A DNA stretch of 64,000 bases from Bacteroidota bacterium (GTDB lineage: Bacteria; Bacteroidota; Bacteroidia; B-17B0; Aurantibacillaceae), in contig JAJNDK010000001.1 in NCBI GenBank assembly GCA_021156365.1, forward strand, positions 310,001-374,000. The letters are read 5' to 3'. A model generated the notes under the pieces. That model was not told the origin of the DNA, did no database searches, and saw only the letters and a program-made list of their open reading frames with translations. The stretch's first letter is position 1, and each line of letters starts with the position of its first letter. The position numbers and the translations under genes are program-made. Positions 1 to 10,700 of the stretch are shown piece after piece.

Positions 1-2
1 AT

Positions 3-227
3 CATGTACCCGTTTCCGCTTCTTTCAAAGTGAGCGACGAAGCATTCGATGAGCTTTCTTCCAAAAAAGGCTTTATGCCGGCGCCCTATATGGCCCGCCA
101 CAAATGGGTCCATCTCGATGACATCAAACGGGTATCGAAAAAGCAATGGGAACAATACATTGCAGAATCTTATACACTGGTTGCTTCGAAGCTTCCTGCG
201 AAACTCAAAAAAGAGATCGGCATTTAA
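3..227 (+). CDS. MmcQ/YjbR family DNA-binding protein, C-terminal part
   Basis: The frame is open from the window edge, so this is a 3'-fragment of a longer gene. The visible 74 residues contain FDELSSKKGFMPAPYMAR followed by KWVHLDD and a C-terminal helix ending TLVASKLPAKLKKEIG, the pattern of the MmcQ/YjbR family (CyaY-like fold, usually about 115-120 residues). Function in the cell is poorly known; the family is called DNA-binding on structural grounds. A GTG at 30 could be read as a start but cuts the conserved fold, so the true start lies upstream of the window. Its stop codon shares four bases with the stop of the convergent RDD gene. Confidence 0.8.
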   Translation, partial: HVPVSASFKVSDEAFDELSSKKGFMPAPYMARHKWVHLDDIKRVSKKQWEQYIAESYTLVASKLPAKLKKEIGI

Positions 228-841
228 CGCAGATCCGTTACCGCGCGCATATCATCGATTTTTGATTGCATCTCATCCTTACCAAATTCCTGGATCTTCA
301 TAGCTACCCGCAGCTCTTCAAGGTCTTTTTTACGGAGGACAAATGTTTCCGACCAAGTGTCGTGCCAGCCAAGTGTACCAAGACAGGAAAACATTTCAAA
401 TGGAACCATGCGTCCATAGGAACGACCAATGATCTGGCCCAGGCTGGGTTTCTCTCCATATTCATTCACTACTATACGTCCAAGGATCATCTTTGAAGGT
501 GTGGCTGCCGCTGAACCTTCAAAAATGATATAAAAAAGCGGGCGAATCAATACCCAGGTCAATAAACGGAAAAGAAGATCGAATGAATCTGTTTCGATAA
601 CGTTTACGTCACCGAAAAGAGCGATCAGTATTCCAATGCCAAAACCAATGATCCCTTCAAAGATCAGGATAAAAACGAGATCGAGCATGAAACCTCCAAA
701 CCGGGCCCATCCCTCCACATACTTTACTTCCTTGAAGCGGGTGAGTGTTACATCCCGGAATTCCAACTCTCCAGCGGCATTGCGTGCACGCCTCCTGGTG
801 GTATACGTTTCTTTGATCTCCGTGATTTTTGTCTTTTGCAT
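224..841 (-). CDS. RDD family membrane protein
   Basis: A 205-residue protein starting MQKTKITEIKETYTTRRR at the ATG at 841; an upstream in-frame ATG at 895 would add 18 residues with no family resemblance. After a basic N-terminus comes the RDD signature (WARFGGFMLDLVFI, Arg and Asp in the first membrane helix), further hydrophobic segments, and the second conserved block GRIVVNEYGEKPSLGQIIGR. RDD proteins are inner-membrane proteins of mostly unknown role; some relatives act as ion antiporters. It follows the SIMPL gene on the same strand after 133 bp. A possible -7 box (TATATTCG on the minus strand, 862-869) suggests its own promoter. The RDD assignment is firm; the substrate is unknown. 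Confidence 0.85.
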   Translation of the reverse strand: MQKTKITEIKETYTTRRRARNAAGELEFRDVTLTRFKEVKYVEGWARFGGFMLDLVFILIFEGIIGFGIGILIALFGDVNVIETDSFDLLFRLLTWVLIRPLFYIIFEGSAAATPSKMILGRIVVNEYGEKPSLGQIIGRSYGRMVPFEMFSCLGTLGWHDTWSETFVLRKKDLEELRVAMKIQEFGKDEMQSKIDDMRAVTDLR

Positions 842-974
842 AGGTAAGGGTTTAGCGGAGACGAATATACCGGAATTATGAAGGTGGCCGATCAATTATT
901 GGACTAATTCAGTTTTTCAGCCCACAATACTAATGAGAAGCACGTTTATTTCATTTCGTACTGCAGCTCTGATT

Positions 975-1706
975 TTAGTCGGTCTCGTATTCCAGCTTCA
1001 CTGTAATTGTAGCTGTTTTCTTTTTGGAAGAAGTATTGTACGATCCTCCCCAGGAATAATCATCCGATGAGTTCTGTGCGATGATCTGGAAAACACCCAT
1101 GTCGGCATTCTTTAATTTCCCGACATCACTGCCTGCGTTCTCTGCAATTTTCTCTGCCCGGATATTGGCATCTTTGGTAGCAGCTGCGATCATTTCTATT
1201 TTTAATTCGGCCAGCCTGGTGTAATAATACTTCGGTTGATCGGAGTAGAATTCCACACCCGAGTTGATCAGCTCAGTTACCTGCCTCGAAATACTTTCCA
1301 CTTTGTCAACTTCCTTCGACTCTACCTGCAGGCTTTGTCGTAGTGTATATCCTGAAAAAGTTGATTTGAGCTTAGTTCCGTTGTTGTCAAACACATCATC
1401 AAATTCCTTATCGATATCCACTGCCGAAAAAACGATGGTTTCCGCTTTCAGCCCTTTTGACACCAGGTAGGTTTTGATGCTTTCCCTGTCCTTATCCAAT
1501 TCCGAATAGGCCTCTTTTAGATTGGCGTTCTTTTTGGAAAAATTTCCACTCCAGACGATCAGGTCAGAAGCGAAATCTTTTGAGCCGAGCCCCGTTACGG
1601 AGATCGTATTATTCGATCGGTTGCGGTTCTTAAACGCGCCGGCAAGTACCAAAGCAGTGATCACAATGGATGCAGCGATAATGATGGAGTGAAGGTTGTT
1701 TTTCAT
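975..1706 (-). CDS. SIMPL domain-containing (DUF541) periplasmic/membrane-anchored protein
   Basis: A 243-residue protein with an N-terminal hydrophobic helix (residues ~7-25) that can act as signal or anchor, then a SIMPL/DUF541 domain. Recognisable parts are ISVTGLGSKDFASDLIVWSG, YTLRQSLQVESKEVDKV and a C-terminal ATITVKLEYE strand. The family includes the 26-kDa periplasmic immunogenic protein of Brucella and mammalian SIMPL; bacterial members form periplasmic oligomers of unclear role. It lies 44 bp downstream of uvrA on the same strand, with a perfect 18-bp palindrome in the gap, so it may be read through from uvrA. Confidence 0.85.
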   Translation of the reverse strand: MKNNLHSIIIAASIVITALVLAGAFKNRNRSNNTISVTGLGSKDFASDLIVWSGNFSKKNANLKEAYSELDKDRESIKTYLVSKGLKAETIVFSAVDIDKEFDDVFDNNGTKLKSTFSGYTLRQSLQVESKEVDKVESISRQVTELINSGVEFYSDQPKYYYTRLAELKIEMIAAATKDANIRAEKIAENAGSDVGKLKNADMGVFQIIAQNSSDDYSWGGSYNTSSKKKTATITVKLEYETD

Positions 1707-1719
1707 ATGGATATTTCGG

Positions 1720-1737
1720 TCCCGATAGCTATCGGGA
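1720..1737. repeat. 18-bp extragenic palindrome
   Basis: TCCCGATAGCTATCGGGA is a perfect inverted repeat in the 44-bp gap between uvrA and the SIMPL gene. Related copies occur at 25744-25761 and within 33027-33054. Such short extragenic palindromes recur in Bacteroidota genomes; here it could form a 9-bp stem or bind a dimeric protein. Confidence 0.7.
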
Positions 1738-1750
1738 TAGGTGGTTACTA

Positions 1751-4606
1751 TTATTTAATTCCAAGTTCCTTTTTCAAAAACTTCGCCGTATAACTTATTT
1801 TGTTCTTAACTATTTCTTCCGGTGTTCCTTCACAAAGAATGGTTCCTCCCCGCTGCCCGCCTTCCAAACCCACATCAATGATATGATCCGCCACTTTTAT
1901 AATATCCATATTGTGTTCGATCACCAGCACGGTATTCCCACTATCTACCAAACGGTTCAGTACATCCAGCAAAATGCGGATGTCCTCGAAATGCAGACCG
2001 GTAGTAGGTTCATCCAGGATATAAAACGTATTTCCCGTATCGCGCTTGCTCAGTTCGGTTGCCAGCTTCACTCGCTGTGCTTCACCACCCGAAAGCGTAG
2101 TTGCCTGCTGTCCGAGCGTGATATATCCCAAACCAACGTCCTGCAATGTTTTTATTTGCCGGTAGATCGTCGGGACATTTTCGAAAAACGTACAGGCCTG
2201 GTCGATGGTCATGTTGAGTACATCGCTGATCGATTTGCCTTTGTAACGCACTTCCAGTGTTTCGCGGTTGTACCGCTTGCCCTGGCATTCATCGCACTGT
2301 ACATACACATCGGGCAGGAAATTCATTTCGATCGTCTTCACTCCTGCTCCGCCACAGGTCTCACAACGTCCGCCTTTTACATTGAAGGAAAAGCGCCCCG
2401 GCTTATATCCACGTATGTTCGCTTCCGGGATGGCTGCAAATAAATTACGGATATCGGAAAACACATTGGTATAAGTGGCAGGATTGCTTCGCGGTGTACG
2501 ACCGATCGGCGATTGGTCAATATCTATTATTTTATCAATATGCTCAAGTCCGCTGATGCTTTTGTAAGGAAGCGGTTTCCGCTCTGCATTGTAAAAATGA
2601 GCGCTCATGATCGGATACAGCGTTTCATTAATAAGGCTGGATTTACCGCTTCCGGAAACACCCGTTACACAAATAAATTTGCCCAGCGGAAAATCAACCG
2701 ATACGTTTTTCAGGTTGTTACCGGTTGCCCCTTTGATACTGATCTTTTTGCCGTTTCCCTTGCGCCGTATTTTCGGCACCAGGATCTGTTTCTTGCCGGT
2801 GATATAATCGAAGGTAAGCGTAGGATGTTTCAATAAATATTTTGGTTCTTCGGCTGCCACTACCCTTCCACCATGTACTCCTGCCCCGGGACCGATGTCG
2901 ATCACGTAATCGGCTTCGAGGATCATGTCTTTGTCGTGCTCTACCACGATCACCGAATTGCCCACATCGCGCAGGTTCTTCAATGCTTCTATCAAACGCA
3001 CATTGTCACGCTGATGAAGACCGATGCTTGGCTCATCCAGGATATACAATACACCCACTAACTGCGAACCGATCTGCGTAGCGAGGCGAATGCGCTGTGC
3101 CTCACCTCCCGAGAGGGAACGTGAACTCAGGTTGAGGGAAACATAATCCAATCCCACATTCATCAGGAAACCGATCCGCGACCGGATCTCTTTTAAGACC
3201 TCTTTGGCAATGATATTCTGGCTTTTGCTTAAACGTTTTTCAATGTCTTTGAACCAGATCTCCAAAGCGCCTACATCCATCAGGGAAAGCTCGGAAATAT
3301 TTTTTCCATCGATCTTAAAATACAAAGCCTGTTTTTTGAGCCGGGTGCCATTGCAGGAATCACAGGTGATCTTATTCGTAAAACCCTGCACCCATCGCTG
3401 CATGGCAGGGGAAGGATTTTCTTCGGCCTGTTTCATTATGAAACTGGCGATCCCTTCAAAAGTAAATGTATAACCTTCGCTGTTTCCTTCTGTTTTTATG
3501 GTGAACACTTCGTCGCTTCCATACAGCAAGGTGTTCACAGCTTCTTCATCCAATTCTTCAAAAGGAGTATCCAGGTCAAATTCATGGTGCTTACCGATCG
3601 CTTCGATCTGTTTGAAGATCCAGGAGTTTTTGAAATCACCCATCGGGGCAATGGCGCCCTTTTTCAGGCTCAGCTTCGGGTTGGGAACGATCTTATCGAT
3701 CGCGATCTCCGATACCACTCCGAGGCCGTTACATTTGTTGCAGGCTCCATAGGGCGAGTTGAAAGAGAACATATTGGGAGCCGGTTCATCGTAAGAAATA
3801 CCGGAAGTCGGGCACATCAGGTTGCGACTGAAGAAACGTGCCTGTATCTTTGATCTTTTTCCGGCTTTGCCTGCAGGCTGTTCTTCGTGTTCCAATACCA
3901 TCATCGTGCCTTTGCCTTGCTTCATAGCGATCTGCAGGGATTGTGCGATCCGTTGTCTTCCATTGGCAGTCACTTCGATCCGGTCGATCACGACTTCTAT
4001 ATCGTGGATCTTGTAACGGTCGGCCTGCATTTTCGGAGTAATATCAACAATGTCGCCGTCTATCCTGACTTTTGAAAAACCCTGTTTGCGGATCTGCTCG
4101 AACAGCTCGCGATAATGTCCTTTCCGGCCTTTTACGACCGGCGCCAGGATATTGATCTTTTTTCCTTTGAATTGATCCATGATCAGGTCTATGATCTGGT
4201 CGTCGGAGTATTTCACCATCTTTTCCCCGGTTACGTACGAATGCGCATCACCCGCCCGCGCATACAACAAACGAAGGAAATCATAAATTTCAGTGATGGT
4301 GCCAACGGTAGAGCGAGGATTTTTATTAACGGTTTTCTGTTCGATGGAAATAACGGGGCTTAGGCCGGAGATCTTATCCACATCCGGGCGTTCCATGCTT
4401 CCAAGGAACTGGCGTGCATAAGAAGAAAAACTTTCGATATACCGCCGTTGTCCTTCTGCATAGATCGTATCAAAAGCGAGAGAAGATTTTCCACTGCCGC
4501 TTAAACCGGTTATAACAACGAGCTTATCGCGGGGTATACTTAGGTCTATATTTTTAAGGTTGTGCGCACGGGCACCTGTAATTTCAATTGTGTCTTTTTC
4601 GTCCAT
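1751..4606 (-). CDS. uvrA: Excinuclease ABC subunit A
   Basis: A 951-residue UvrA, the damage-recognising ATPase of nucleotide excision repair, which loads UvrB at lesions. Both ABC ATPase modules are present: Walker [13 protein letters not shown] near residue 34 and [10 protein letters not shown] near 650, and signatures [12 protein letters not shown] and [12 protein letters not shown]. The C-terminal zinc module is intact (CETCGG ... CDECQG). In the N-terminal zinc module the first Cys pair reads CPTS instead of CxxC, while the second (CNKC) is kept. Length is normal for the family. It is transcribed away from the aminopeptidase P gene, with a -7-like box TATTTTTG (minus strand, 4629-4636) 23 bp before the start. 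Confidence 0.98.
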   Translation of the reverse strand: MDEKDTIEITGARAHNLKNIDLSIPRDKLVVITGLSGSGKSSLAFDTIYAEGQRRYIESFSSYARQFLGSMERPDVDKISGLSPVISIEQKTVNKNPRSTVGTITEIYDFLRLLYARAGDAHSYVTGEKMVKYSDDQIIDLIMDQFKGKKINILAPVVKGRKGHYRELFEQIRKQGFSKVRIDGDIVDITPKMQADRYKIHDIEVVIDRIEVTANGRQRIAQSLQIAMKQGKGTMMVLEHEEQPAGKAGKRSKIQARFFSRNLMCPTSGISYDEPAPNMFSFNSPYGACNKCNGLGVVSEIAIDKIVPNPKLSLKKGAIAPMGDFKNSWIFKQIEAIGKHHEFDLDTPFEELDEEAVNTLLYGSDEVFTIKTEGNSEGYTFTFEGIASFIMKQAEENPSPAMQRWVQGFTNKITCDSCNGTRLKKQALYFKIDGKNISELSLMDVGALEIWFKDIEKRLSKSQNIIAKEVLKEIRSRIGFLMNVGLDYVSLNLSSRSLSGGEAQRIRLATQIGSQLVGVLYILDEPSIGLHQRDNVRLIEALKNLRDVGNSVIVVEHDKDMILEADYVIDIGPGAGVHGGRVVAAEEPKYLLKHPTLTFDYITGKKQILVPKIRRKGNGKKISIKGATGNNLKNVSVDFPLGKFICVTGVSGSGKSSLINETLYPIMSAHFYNAERKPLPYKSISGLEHIDKIIDIDQSPIGRTPRSNPATYTNVFSDIRNLFAAIPEANIRGYKPGRFSFNVKGGRCETCGGAGVKTIEMNFLPDVYVQCDECQGKRYNRETLEVRYKGKSISDVLNMTIDQACTFFENVPTIYRQIKTLQDVGLGYITLGQQATTLSGGEAQRVKLATELSKRDTGNTFYILDEPTTGLHFEDIRILLDVLNRLVDSGNTVLVIEHNMDIIKVADHIIDVGLEGGQRGGTILCEGTPEEIVKNKISYTAKFLKKELGIK

Positions 4607-4628
4607 TCTATAAAGGGAAAGTAGCTAA

Positions 4629-4636
4629 CAAAAATA
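4629..4636 (-). promoter_or_regulatory. Predicted -7 promoter element of uvrA
   Basis: On the minus strand this reads TATTTTTG, an exact TAnnTTTG match, 22 bp upstream of the uvrA ATG. No clear TTTG is seen at the expected -33 distance, so the call rests on one box. Confidence 0.45.
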
Positions 4637-4819
4637 CGTATTTGAAACGGCTAATGGTTTTATTTTACCAACAATTCTGCGGCTTTGCTGTTTAATTTTG
4701 TTAACAAGTCAAGGTGTGATTCCGGCACTTCCAAAAAGACCCGGCGTTAATAAAACGGAGAGAAATAGACAACATTACATTCAACAAAAAATAGTACTTT
4801 AGTCGCAAAATCAATACTT

Positions 4820-6118
4820 ATGCGTTATAACAAGATCGACAGCAAATTGTATATTGAGAACCGCAAAAATTTTGCAAAACACCTGAAACCGGGCTCCATT
4901 GCTATTTTCACTTCCAACGATATTATGCCTACGAATGCCGATGGCGCTATGGGCTTTCGTCAGAATGCAGACCTGTTGTACCTGAGCGGTATTGACCAGG
5001 AAGAAACCATGCTGATCATTTTCCCTGATGTAAAAGACGGAAAACACAAAGAAGTATTATTTATCCGCGAAACAAGCGAGCTGATCGCTATCTGGGAAGG
5101 TGCCAAATTCAGTAAGCTGGAAGCAAGTGAGATCAGTGGGATCGAACACGTTTACTGGACAAGTGATTTTGACAAGGTGCTGACCACATTGGTTTTTCAG
5201 GCAGAGAACATTTACCTGAACAGCAATGAACATATGCGCCGTTATATCGATACGGAAACGCAGGAAACACGCCTGGCGAAAAAAATAAAAGAGAAATATC
5301 CTTTACACCGGATCGAACGCGCTGCACCTATTATGCACCGGATCCGTTCGGTGAAGAACCCGGTAGAAGCAGAATTAATCCAGCAGGCTTGTAATATTAC
5401 AGAAAAAGGTTTCCGCAGAATATTGAATTTCATTAAACCGGGTGTATTCGAATATGAAATAGAAGCAGAGCTGATGCACGAGTTCCTGATCAATCGCAGC
5501 CGTGGTTTTGCCTATAGCCCGATCATTGCCAGTGGTTTCGATTCCTGTGTGCTGCACTATGTGGAAAATAACAAAGCCTGCAAAGACGGAGATATTATCC
5601 TCCTTGATGTAGCTGCTGAATATGCCAATTACGCCAGTGATCTTACGCGTGTGGTTCCTGTCAACGGTAAATTCACACAACGTCAGAAAGATGTGTACAA
5701 CGCTGTATTGCGTGTGCACCGCGGAGCTGCTAAAATACTGACTGCCGGTAATACCTTTGAAAAATACAATGCAGCTGTCGGCGAGATGATGACGGAAGAA
5801 TTACTGCAATTAGGTCTGTTGAAAAGCGATGAAGTGAAGAATCAGAAAGCATCGGCCCCGGCCTATAAAAAATATTTCATGCACGGCACTTCCCATTTCT
5901 TAGGACTGGATGTACATGATGTAGGCTTTTTCCACGAGCCTATGCAGGCAGGCAACGTATTTACCATCGAACCTGGTATTTATATCCGTGAAGAGAACCT
6001 GGGTGTGCGTATCGAGAACAACTTCCTGATAACAGCCAGTGGGGCACCGATCGACCTGATGGCCAACATTCCGATCGAAGCCGGAGAGATCGAAGAACTA
6101 ATGAATGCTGCAAAATAA
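4820..6118 (+). CDS. Aminopeptidase P family protein (Xaa-Pro aminopeptidase)
   Basis: A 432-residue cytosolic metallopeptidase that removes an N-terminal residue preceding proline. The AMP_N domain occupies about residues 1-145 (GFRQNADLLYLSGI), the pita-bread catalytic domain about 180-430. All metal-ligand motifs are visible: LLDVAAEYANYASDLTR (two Asp), HGTSHFLGLDVHD (His), TIEPGIYI (Glu) and VRIENNF (Glu). No signal peptide. Six bases separate it from the EamA gene and one base separates that from the DUF1415 gene, so the three form an operon. Confidence 0.95.
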   Translation: MRYNKIDSKLYIENRKNFAKHLKPGSIAIFTSNDIMPTNADGAMGFRQNADLLYLSGIDQEETMLIIFPDVKDGKHKEVLFIRETSELIAIWEGAKFSKLEASEISGIEHVYWTSDFDKVLTTLVFQAENIYLNSNEHMRRYIDTETQETRLAKKIKEKYPLHRIERAAPIMHRIRSVKNPVEAELIQQACNITEKGFRRILNFIKPGVFEYEIEAELMHEFLINRSRGFAYSPIIASGFDSCVLHYVENNKACKDGDIILLDVAAEYANYASDLTRVVPVNGKFTQRQKDVYNAVLRVHRGAAKILTAGNTFEKYNAAVGEMMTEELLQLGLLKSDEVKNQKASAPAYKKYFMHGTSHFLGLDVHDVGFFHEPMQAGNVFTIEPGIYIREENLGVRIENNFLITASGAPIDLMANIPIEAGEIEELMNAAK

Positions 6119-6124
6119 TCCTTC

Positions 6125-7006
6125 ATGCTTTTTTTAGCGCTTGGCATTCTGTGCAATGTCATCCTTTTACTTATTATCAAATCCTTTGAACGCTTTGGGA
6201 TCCCGACACTTCAAGGTATTGTGGTCAATTATTTTGTTGCAGGAACTACCGCTCTTTTTTTTGTAGGCGAGTCTTTTACGCTAAGTGAAGTTGCAGGCGC
6301 TGATTTTTTTCCTGTCAGTTTATTGCTGGGCGCACTGTTCATTTCCATTTTCTATTTTATTTCGCTCACCGCCCAGAAGATCAATATTGCCGTAGCTTCC
6401 GTAGCAAATAAAATGAGCGTGGTGATGCCGGTGATCATTGCTTTTATTATATACGGTGATGCTATTACTGCTTTTAAGATCGTGGGGATCATTCTGGCGC
6501 TTGCTTCCGTTTATCTCACTACACGGCCCTCTTCAGGTACACAAACGTCCACCGGGAAATTATGGGTATTGCCGCTCGTTGTGTTTATTGGCAGCGGGAT
6601 CATCGATGCACTGGTCAACTATGCCAGCAAACGACTGATCCATTCCCCGAAAGACGATGCCCTGTTCACCGGCTTCGGATTTTATATTGCCGGTTGTATC
6701 GGTGTGCTGTGGCTGCTTTTTATGGTCCTTGTAAAAAAAGAGAAGCTTGTTTTCAAAAGCATTATCGCAGGGATCCTGCTGGGCATCCCGAATTTCTTCA
6801 GTATCTACTTCATTCTGAAAGCCCTCAGTAGCAATGTTCTCGAAAGCTCGCAGCTGTATCCCGTTGCCAATGTTTTTATCGTGATCCTGTCTTCGCTTGG
6901 GGGCATCCTGTTCTTTAAAGAGAAGCTCAACAAATTAAATTACCTGGGTATTGCTTTGTCTGTCTTTGCCCTATTCCTTATTACATACGAAGCATTTATG
7001 CATTAA
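6125..7006 (+). CDS. EamA/DMT-superfamily transporter
   Basis: A 293-residue, very hydrophobic protein with about ten predicted membrane helices in two five-helix halves, the drug/metabolite transporter (EamA) layout. The second half ends in the typical GGILFFKEKLNKLNYLGIALS pattern of the family (EKL turn before the last helix). It would move small metabolites across the inner membrane; the substrate cannot be read from the sequence. It is the middle gene of a three-gene operon. Confidence 0.85.
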   Translation: MLFLALGILCNVILLLIIKSFERFGIPTLQGIVVNYFVAGTTALFFVGESFTLSEVAGADFFPVSLLLGALFISIFYFISLTAQKINIAVASVANKMSVVMPVIIAFIIYGDAITAFKIVGIILALASVYLTTRPSSGTQTSTGKLWVLPLVVFIGSGIIDALVNYASKRLIHSPKDDALFTGFGFYIAGCIGVLWLLFMVLVKKEKLVFKSIIAGILLGIPNFFSIYFILKALSSNVLESSQLYPVANVFIVILSSLGGILFFKEKLNKLNYLGIALSVFALFLITYEAFMH

Positions 7007-7007
7007 T

Positions 7008-7550
7008 ATGAGCGACAATGAGATCATAAGTCATACCAGTAAATGGATCAAAAATGTAGTGATCGATCTCAACTTCTGTCCCTTTGCCGCCAAAGCCCTG
7101 CTCAAAAAAAGCATTCATTATTCGGTACTGCACAAAGCTGAACTGCAAAACAGCCTCGAAACATTGATCCATGAGCTGCAGCACCTGGACCGGGAAGATA
7201 CTATAGAGACCACCTTTATCATTTTTCCGGATTCGTTCAGTGATATAGAAGAATACTTCGACCTGGTAGAACAGGCTAATACGATCCTTGAAATGCAGGG
7301 ATATGAAGGCATCTACCAGTTAGCGGAATTTCACCCGGATTACTGCTTTGCCAAAGCCGAACCGGAGGACCCGGCCAATTATACCAACCGCTCGCCCTAC
7401 CCGATGCTGCACCTCTTACGCGAAGAAAGCGTGGAAAAAGCCGTTACTACCTATAAAGATGCGCACCTGATCCCGGAACGGAATATTGAGCTGGCCCGCA
7501 AAAAAGGTCTACTGTATATGCAGGCCCTCCGGGCAGCCTGTTTTCAGTAA
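7008..7550 (+). CDS. DUF1415 domain-containing protein
   Basis: A 180-residue soluble protein starting MSDNEIISHTSKWIKNVV at the ATG one base after the stop of the transporter gene. Family features are VVIDLNFCPFA near the N-terminus, GIYQLAEFHPDYCF in the middle, and NRSPYPMLHLLREES. DUF1415 members are found in many Gram-negatives and have no established function; the conserved Cys, His and Asp residues suggest metal binding or catalysis, which is inference. A longer frame starting at 6951 overlaps the transporter and is not needed. Confidence 0.88.
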   Translation: MSDNEIISHTSKWIKNVVIDLNFCPFAAKALLKKSIHYSVLHKAELQNSLETLIHELQHLDREDTIETTFIIFPDSFSDIEEYFDLVEQANTILEMQGYEGIYQLAEFHPDYCFAKAEPEDPANYTNRSPYPMLHLLREESVEKAVTTYKDAHLIPERNIELARKKGLLYMQALRAACFQ

Positions 7551-7653
7551 GTGGCCCGCTTCCGTCTTGTTAAGATTCAGAAATAAACAACAGTAAGTTG
7601 TTTGTCAATGATTTTCAGTCATTTAAGCCTCTGAAAAGAATAGGCTTATAAAA

Positions 7654-7684
7654 TTGGTAAATCGAGCGGCAAATTATATATTTG
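7654..7684 (+). promoter_or_regulatory. Predicted promoter of secDF
   Basis: TTGG at 7654-7657, a 19-bp spacer, and TATATTTG at 7677-7684 match the Bacteroidota primary sigma pattern (TTTG-N19-TAnnTTTG). The start of transcription would fall near 7691, about 24 bp before the ATG. Confidence 0.75.
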
Positions 7685-7714
7685 CACCCTTAAATTTAGA
7701 ACAATAGTGTAATT

Positions 7715-10700
7715 ATGCAAAACAAAGGTGCAATTAATTTATTCGCGATTTTATTAGGTTTAGCCTGTATTTTTTATTTATCGTTTACCTGGGTGACCCG
7801 GAGCGTGGAAGCAGATGCAGATGCCTATGGTGTTTCAATGGCTGGAAAAGCTACTGTAACTCAGGCTGCAAAGGACTACGCAGCAGGTGACGGTTCAAAG
7901 GAAAAGGCTTATACTGATTCCGTAAAAGGTATCTATACGACCTCTTACCTGGATTCAATGAAAAACCAAACCGTATATGATATCGGTATTACCAAATACA
8001 CATACGAGCAGGCAAAAGGAAAAGAGATCAACTTAGGTCTTGACTTACGTGGTGGTATCAACGTTACCCTCGAGTTATCGGTTGGTGATATCATCCGCGG
8101 ATTATCCAATAACAATCCGAACCCACAGTTCAACCAGGCGTTGAGTGAAACGCAAAGAGACCTGGGTGTGGAAAACAATAAAGATTTCGTTTCTTTATTT
8201 GCAGACAAATACACAAAACTTGCGCCTGCAGGTCGTTTGGCTCCTTTGTTCCAGACGATGGAAAACAAAGGAAAGATCGATTACAATGCATCCAACGCAC
8301 AGGTTTTGGAATACATCAAAGAACGTGTGAATGAAGCGGTTGATAACGCTAAAAAAACATACCGTTCCCGTATCGATCGTTTTGGTGTAACACAACCGAA
8401 CATCCAGCAACTGGAAGCAAGCGGGCGTATCTTAATTGAATTACCGGGCGTTCAGGACAAAGACCGTGTTCGTAAATTATTACAGGGAACAGCTAACCTG
8501 GAGTTCTGGGAAACGTATGAGAACGCTGAAATGGTGAACAACTTTTTCGAAGCGAACAAAAAAGTAAAGAACTTCCTGAACCCGAAAGGAGCAGTTGATA
8601 CACTTATTACAGATTCGACCAAAGTTGACTCGCTGGCAAAAGCAGTAGACAAATCGAAATGGAGCAAAGCAGAGCTGGCTAAATATATTGCCGATTCTAC
8701 TGCTAAAGCCGTAGCTGCTGCAAGCGCTAAAAAAGATTCTACGCTGGAAGAGAAAATGGCTGCGGCCAAAGCGAAAACAGATAAAACAGAAAAGAAAGAT
8801 ACCTCTCTTGCTGCATACAGACTGGAAAATCCATTCTTCTCACAGGTAGGACCTCTTATTCCGATGCTGGGACAGAATGAGCAAAAACAAACGATCGCAT
8901 ACCCGGGTGCAGTGGTAGGAAGGGCTCGTATCAAGGATACAGCGCTTGTAAATAAATACCTGGCACTTCCATCCGTAAGAGGCCTGTTCCCTAACAAAGT
9001 AAAATTCCTTTGGGATGCCAAAGCGGATAAAGGAACAGATGTTCTGAACCTGTACGCTATTAAGATCACAGATCGCAACGGTAAACCTGCATTGTACGGT
9101 GACATCATCGCCAGTGCGGAAAAACAGATCGAGAACGGACAGATCGTGATCAGTATGAACATGACTCCGGATGCTGCTCAGAAATGGAAAAGATTAACAG
9201 CTGCCAACGCTCCTCAGAACCCACAGGATCCGAATGCACGTGGCCGTTGTATCGCTATCGTAATGGATGGTCTCGTATACTCCGCTCCTACTGTGAACGG
9301 TGAGATCCCGAACGGTAGCTCTCAGATCTCCGGAAATTTTGATAACGCAGAGGCGGATGCATTGGTAGCGATCCTGAGTGCCGGTAAATTACCTGCAACT
9401 GCACGTATCGTACAATCTACCATTGTTGGTCCTACTTTAGGAGCAGAAGCTATCCACGATGGTCTGATCTCTTTCCTGATCGCTTTCTTAGTGATCCTGA
9501 TCTTCATGGCTTTCTATTATAACAAAGCAGGTTGGGTTGCCAACTTAGCCCTGTTGATCAACTTATTCTTTGTAATGGGTGTATTGGTTTCCTTAGGAGC
9601 CGTACTGACATTACCTGGTATTGCCGGTATCGTATTAACGATCGGTTTATCGGTGGATGCGAACATCCTTATCTTTGAGCGTATCCGGGAGGAACTGGCG
9701 CTCGGAAAAACGGTCTCACAAGCCATTAAAGAAGGTTTCAAACACGCGATGTCTTCCATCATCGATTCCAACGTTACACTCTTAATATTAGGTATCATCC
9801 TGTATGTATTCGGTAGCGGTCCTGTTCAGGGTTTCGCAACTACCCTGTGTGTAGGTATTCTTTCTTCTTTATTCGCTGCTGTATTGTTATCACGTGTGAT
9901 CTTCGATACATTGCTGAACCGCAAAGTGAATATGACTTTCGATAACAACATGACAAGAAGCGCTTTCAAAAACATCGCTTTCAACTTCGTGGGAAGAAGG
10001 AAATTGTATTACACTATTTCTGCAGCTGTTATTATCCTCGGTGCCGTGTTCTATTTCAAAAACGGTGGATTGAACCTTGGTGTTGATTTCAAAGGTGGTA
10101 GAACGTATATTGTTCGTTTCGATAAGGAAATGAAAACGGAAGATGTGAAAGCGAAACTGACAGAAGCTTTTGAAAAAGAAGCGCCGGAAGTAAAAACTGC
10201 CGGATCTGCCAGCCAGCTGAAGATCACTACATCCTACAGAATTGCCGACCAGGATGAGCAGGCTGACAAACAGGTAGAAGAATTACTGGACAAAGGCCTT
10301 TCTTCTACAGGGGCTAAATTTGAAGTAGTGAGCCAGCAAAAAGTAGGACCTGCTATCGCAACAGATATCGTTTACGGTGCATACGGTGCGATCCTGTTCT
10401 CCTGTCTTGTGATGTTTATCTACATTGTGATCCGATTCAAAAAATGGCAATATGGTTTGGGTGCGGTTATCGCCCTCTTCCACGATGCCCTGGTTGTATT
10501 GTCGTGCTATACGATCTTCGATGGTCTTCTTCCATTCTCCCTGGAGATCGGACAGGATTTCATTGCGGCGATCTTAACGGTTATGGGGTATACCATGACG
10601 GAGACGGTGGTTGTATTTGACAGGATCCGTGAGCGTTTGGCAGAAAGCGGCAAATCCGATATGTTCGGTGAAGAGCGCAACAAGCTGATCAACTTCGCAT

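Noticed and set aside
1883-2443. 186-residue + strand open frame inside uvrA
   Set aside because: Antisense to a fully conserved UvrA coding region with no family resemblance.
8452-9162. 236-residue minus-strand frame inside secDF
   Set aside because: Antisense shadow of the SecD Ala/Lys-rich region; no recognisable domain.
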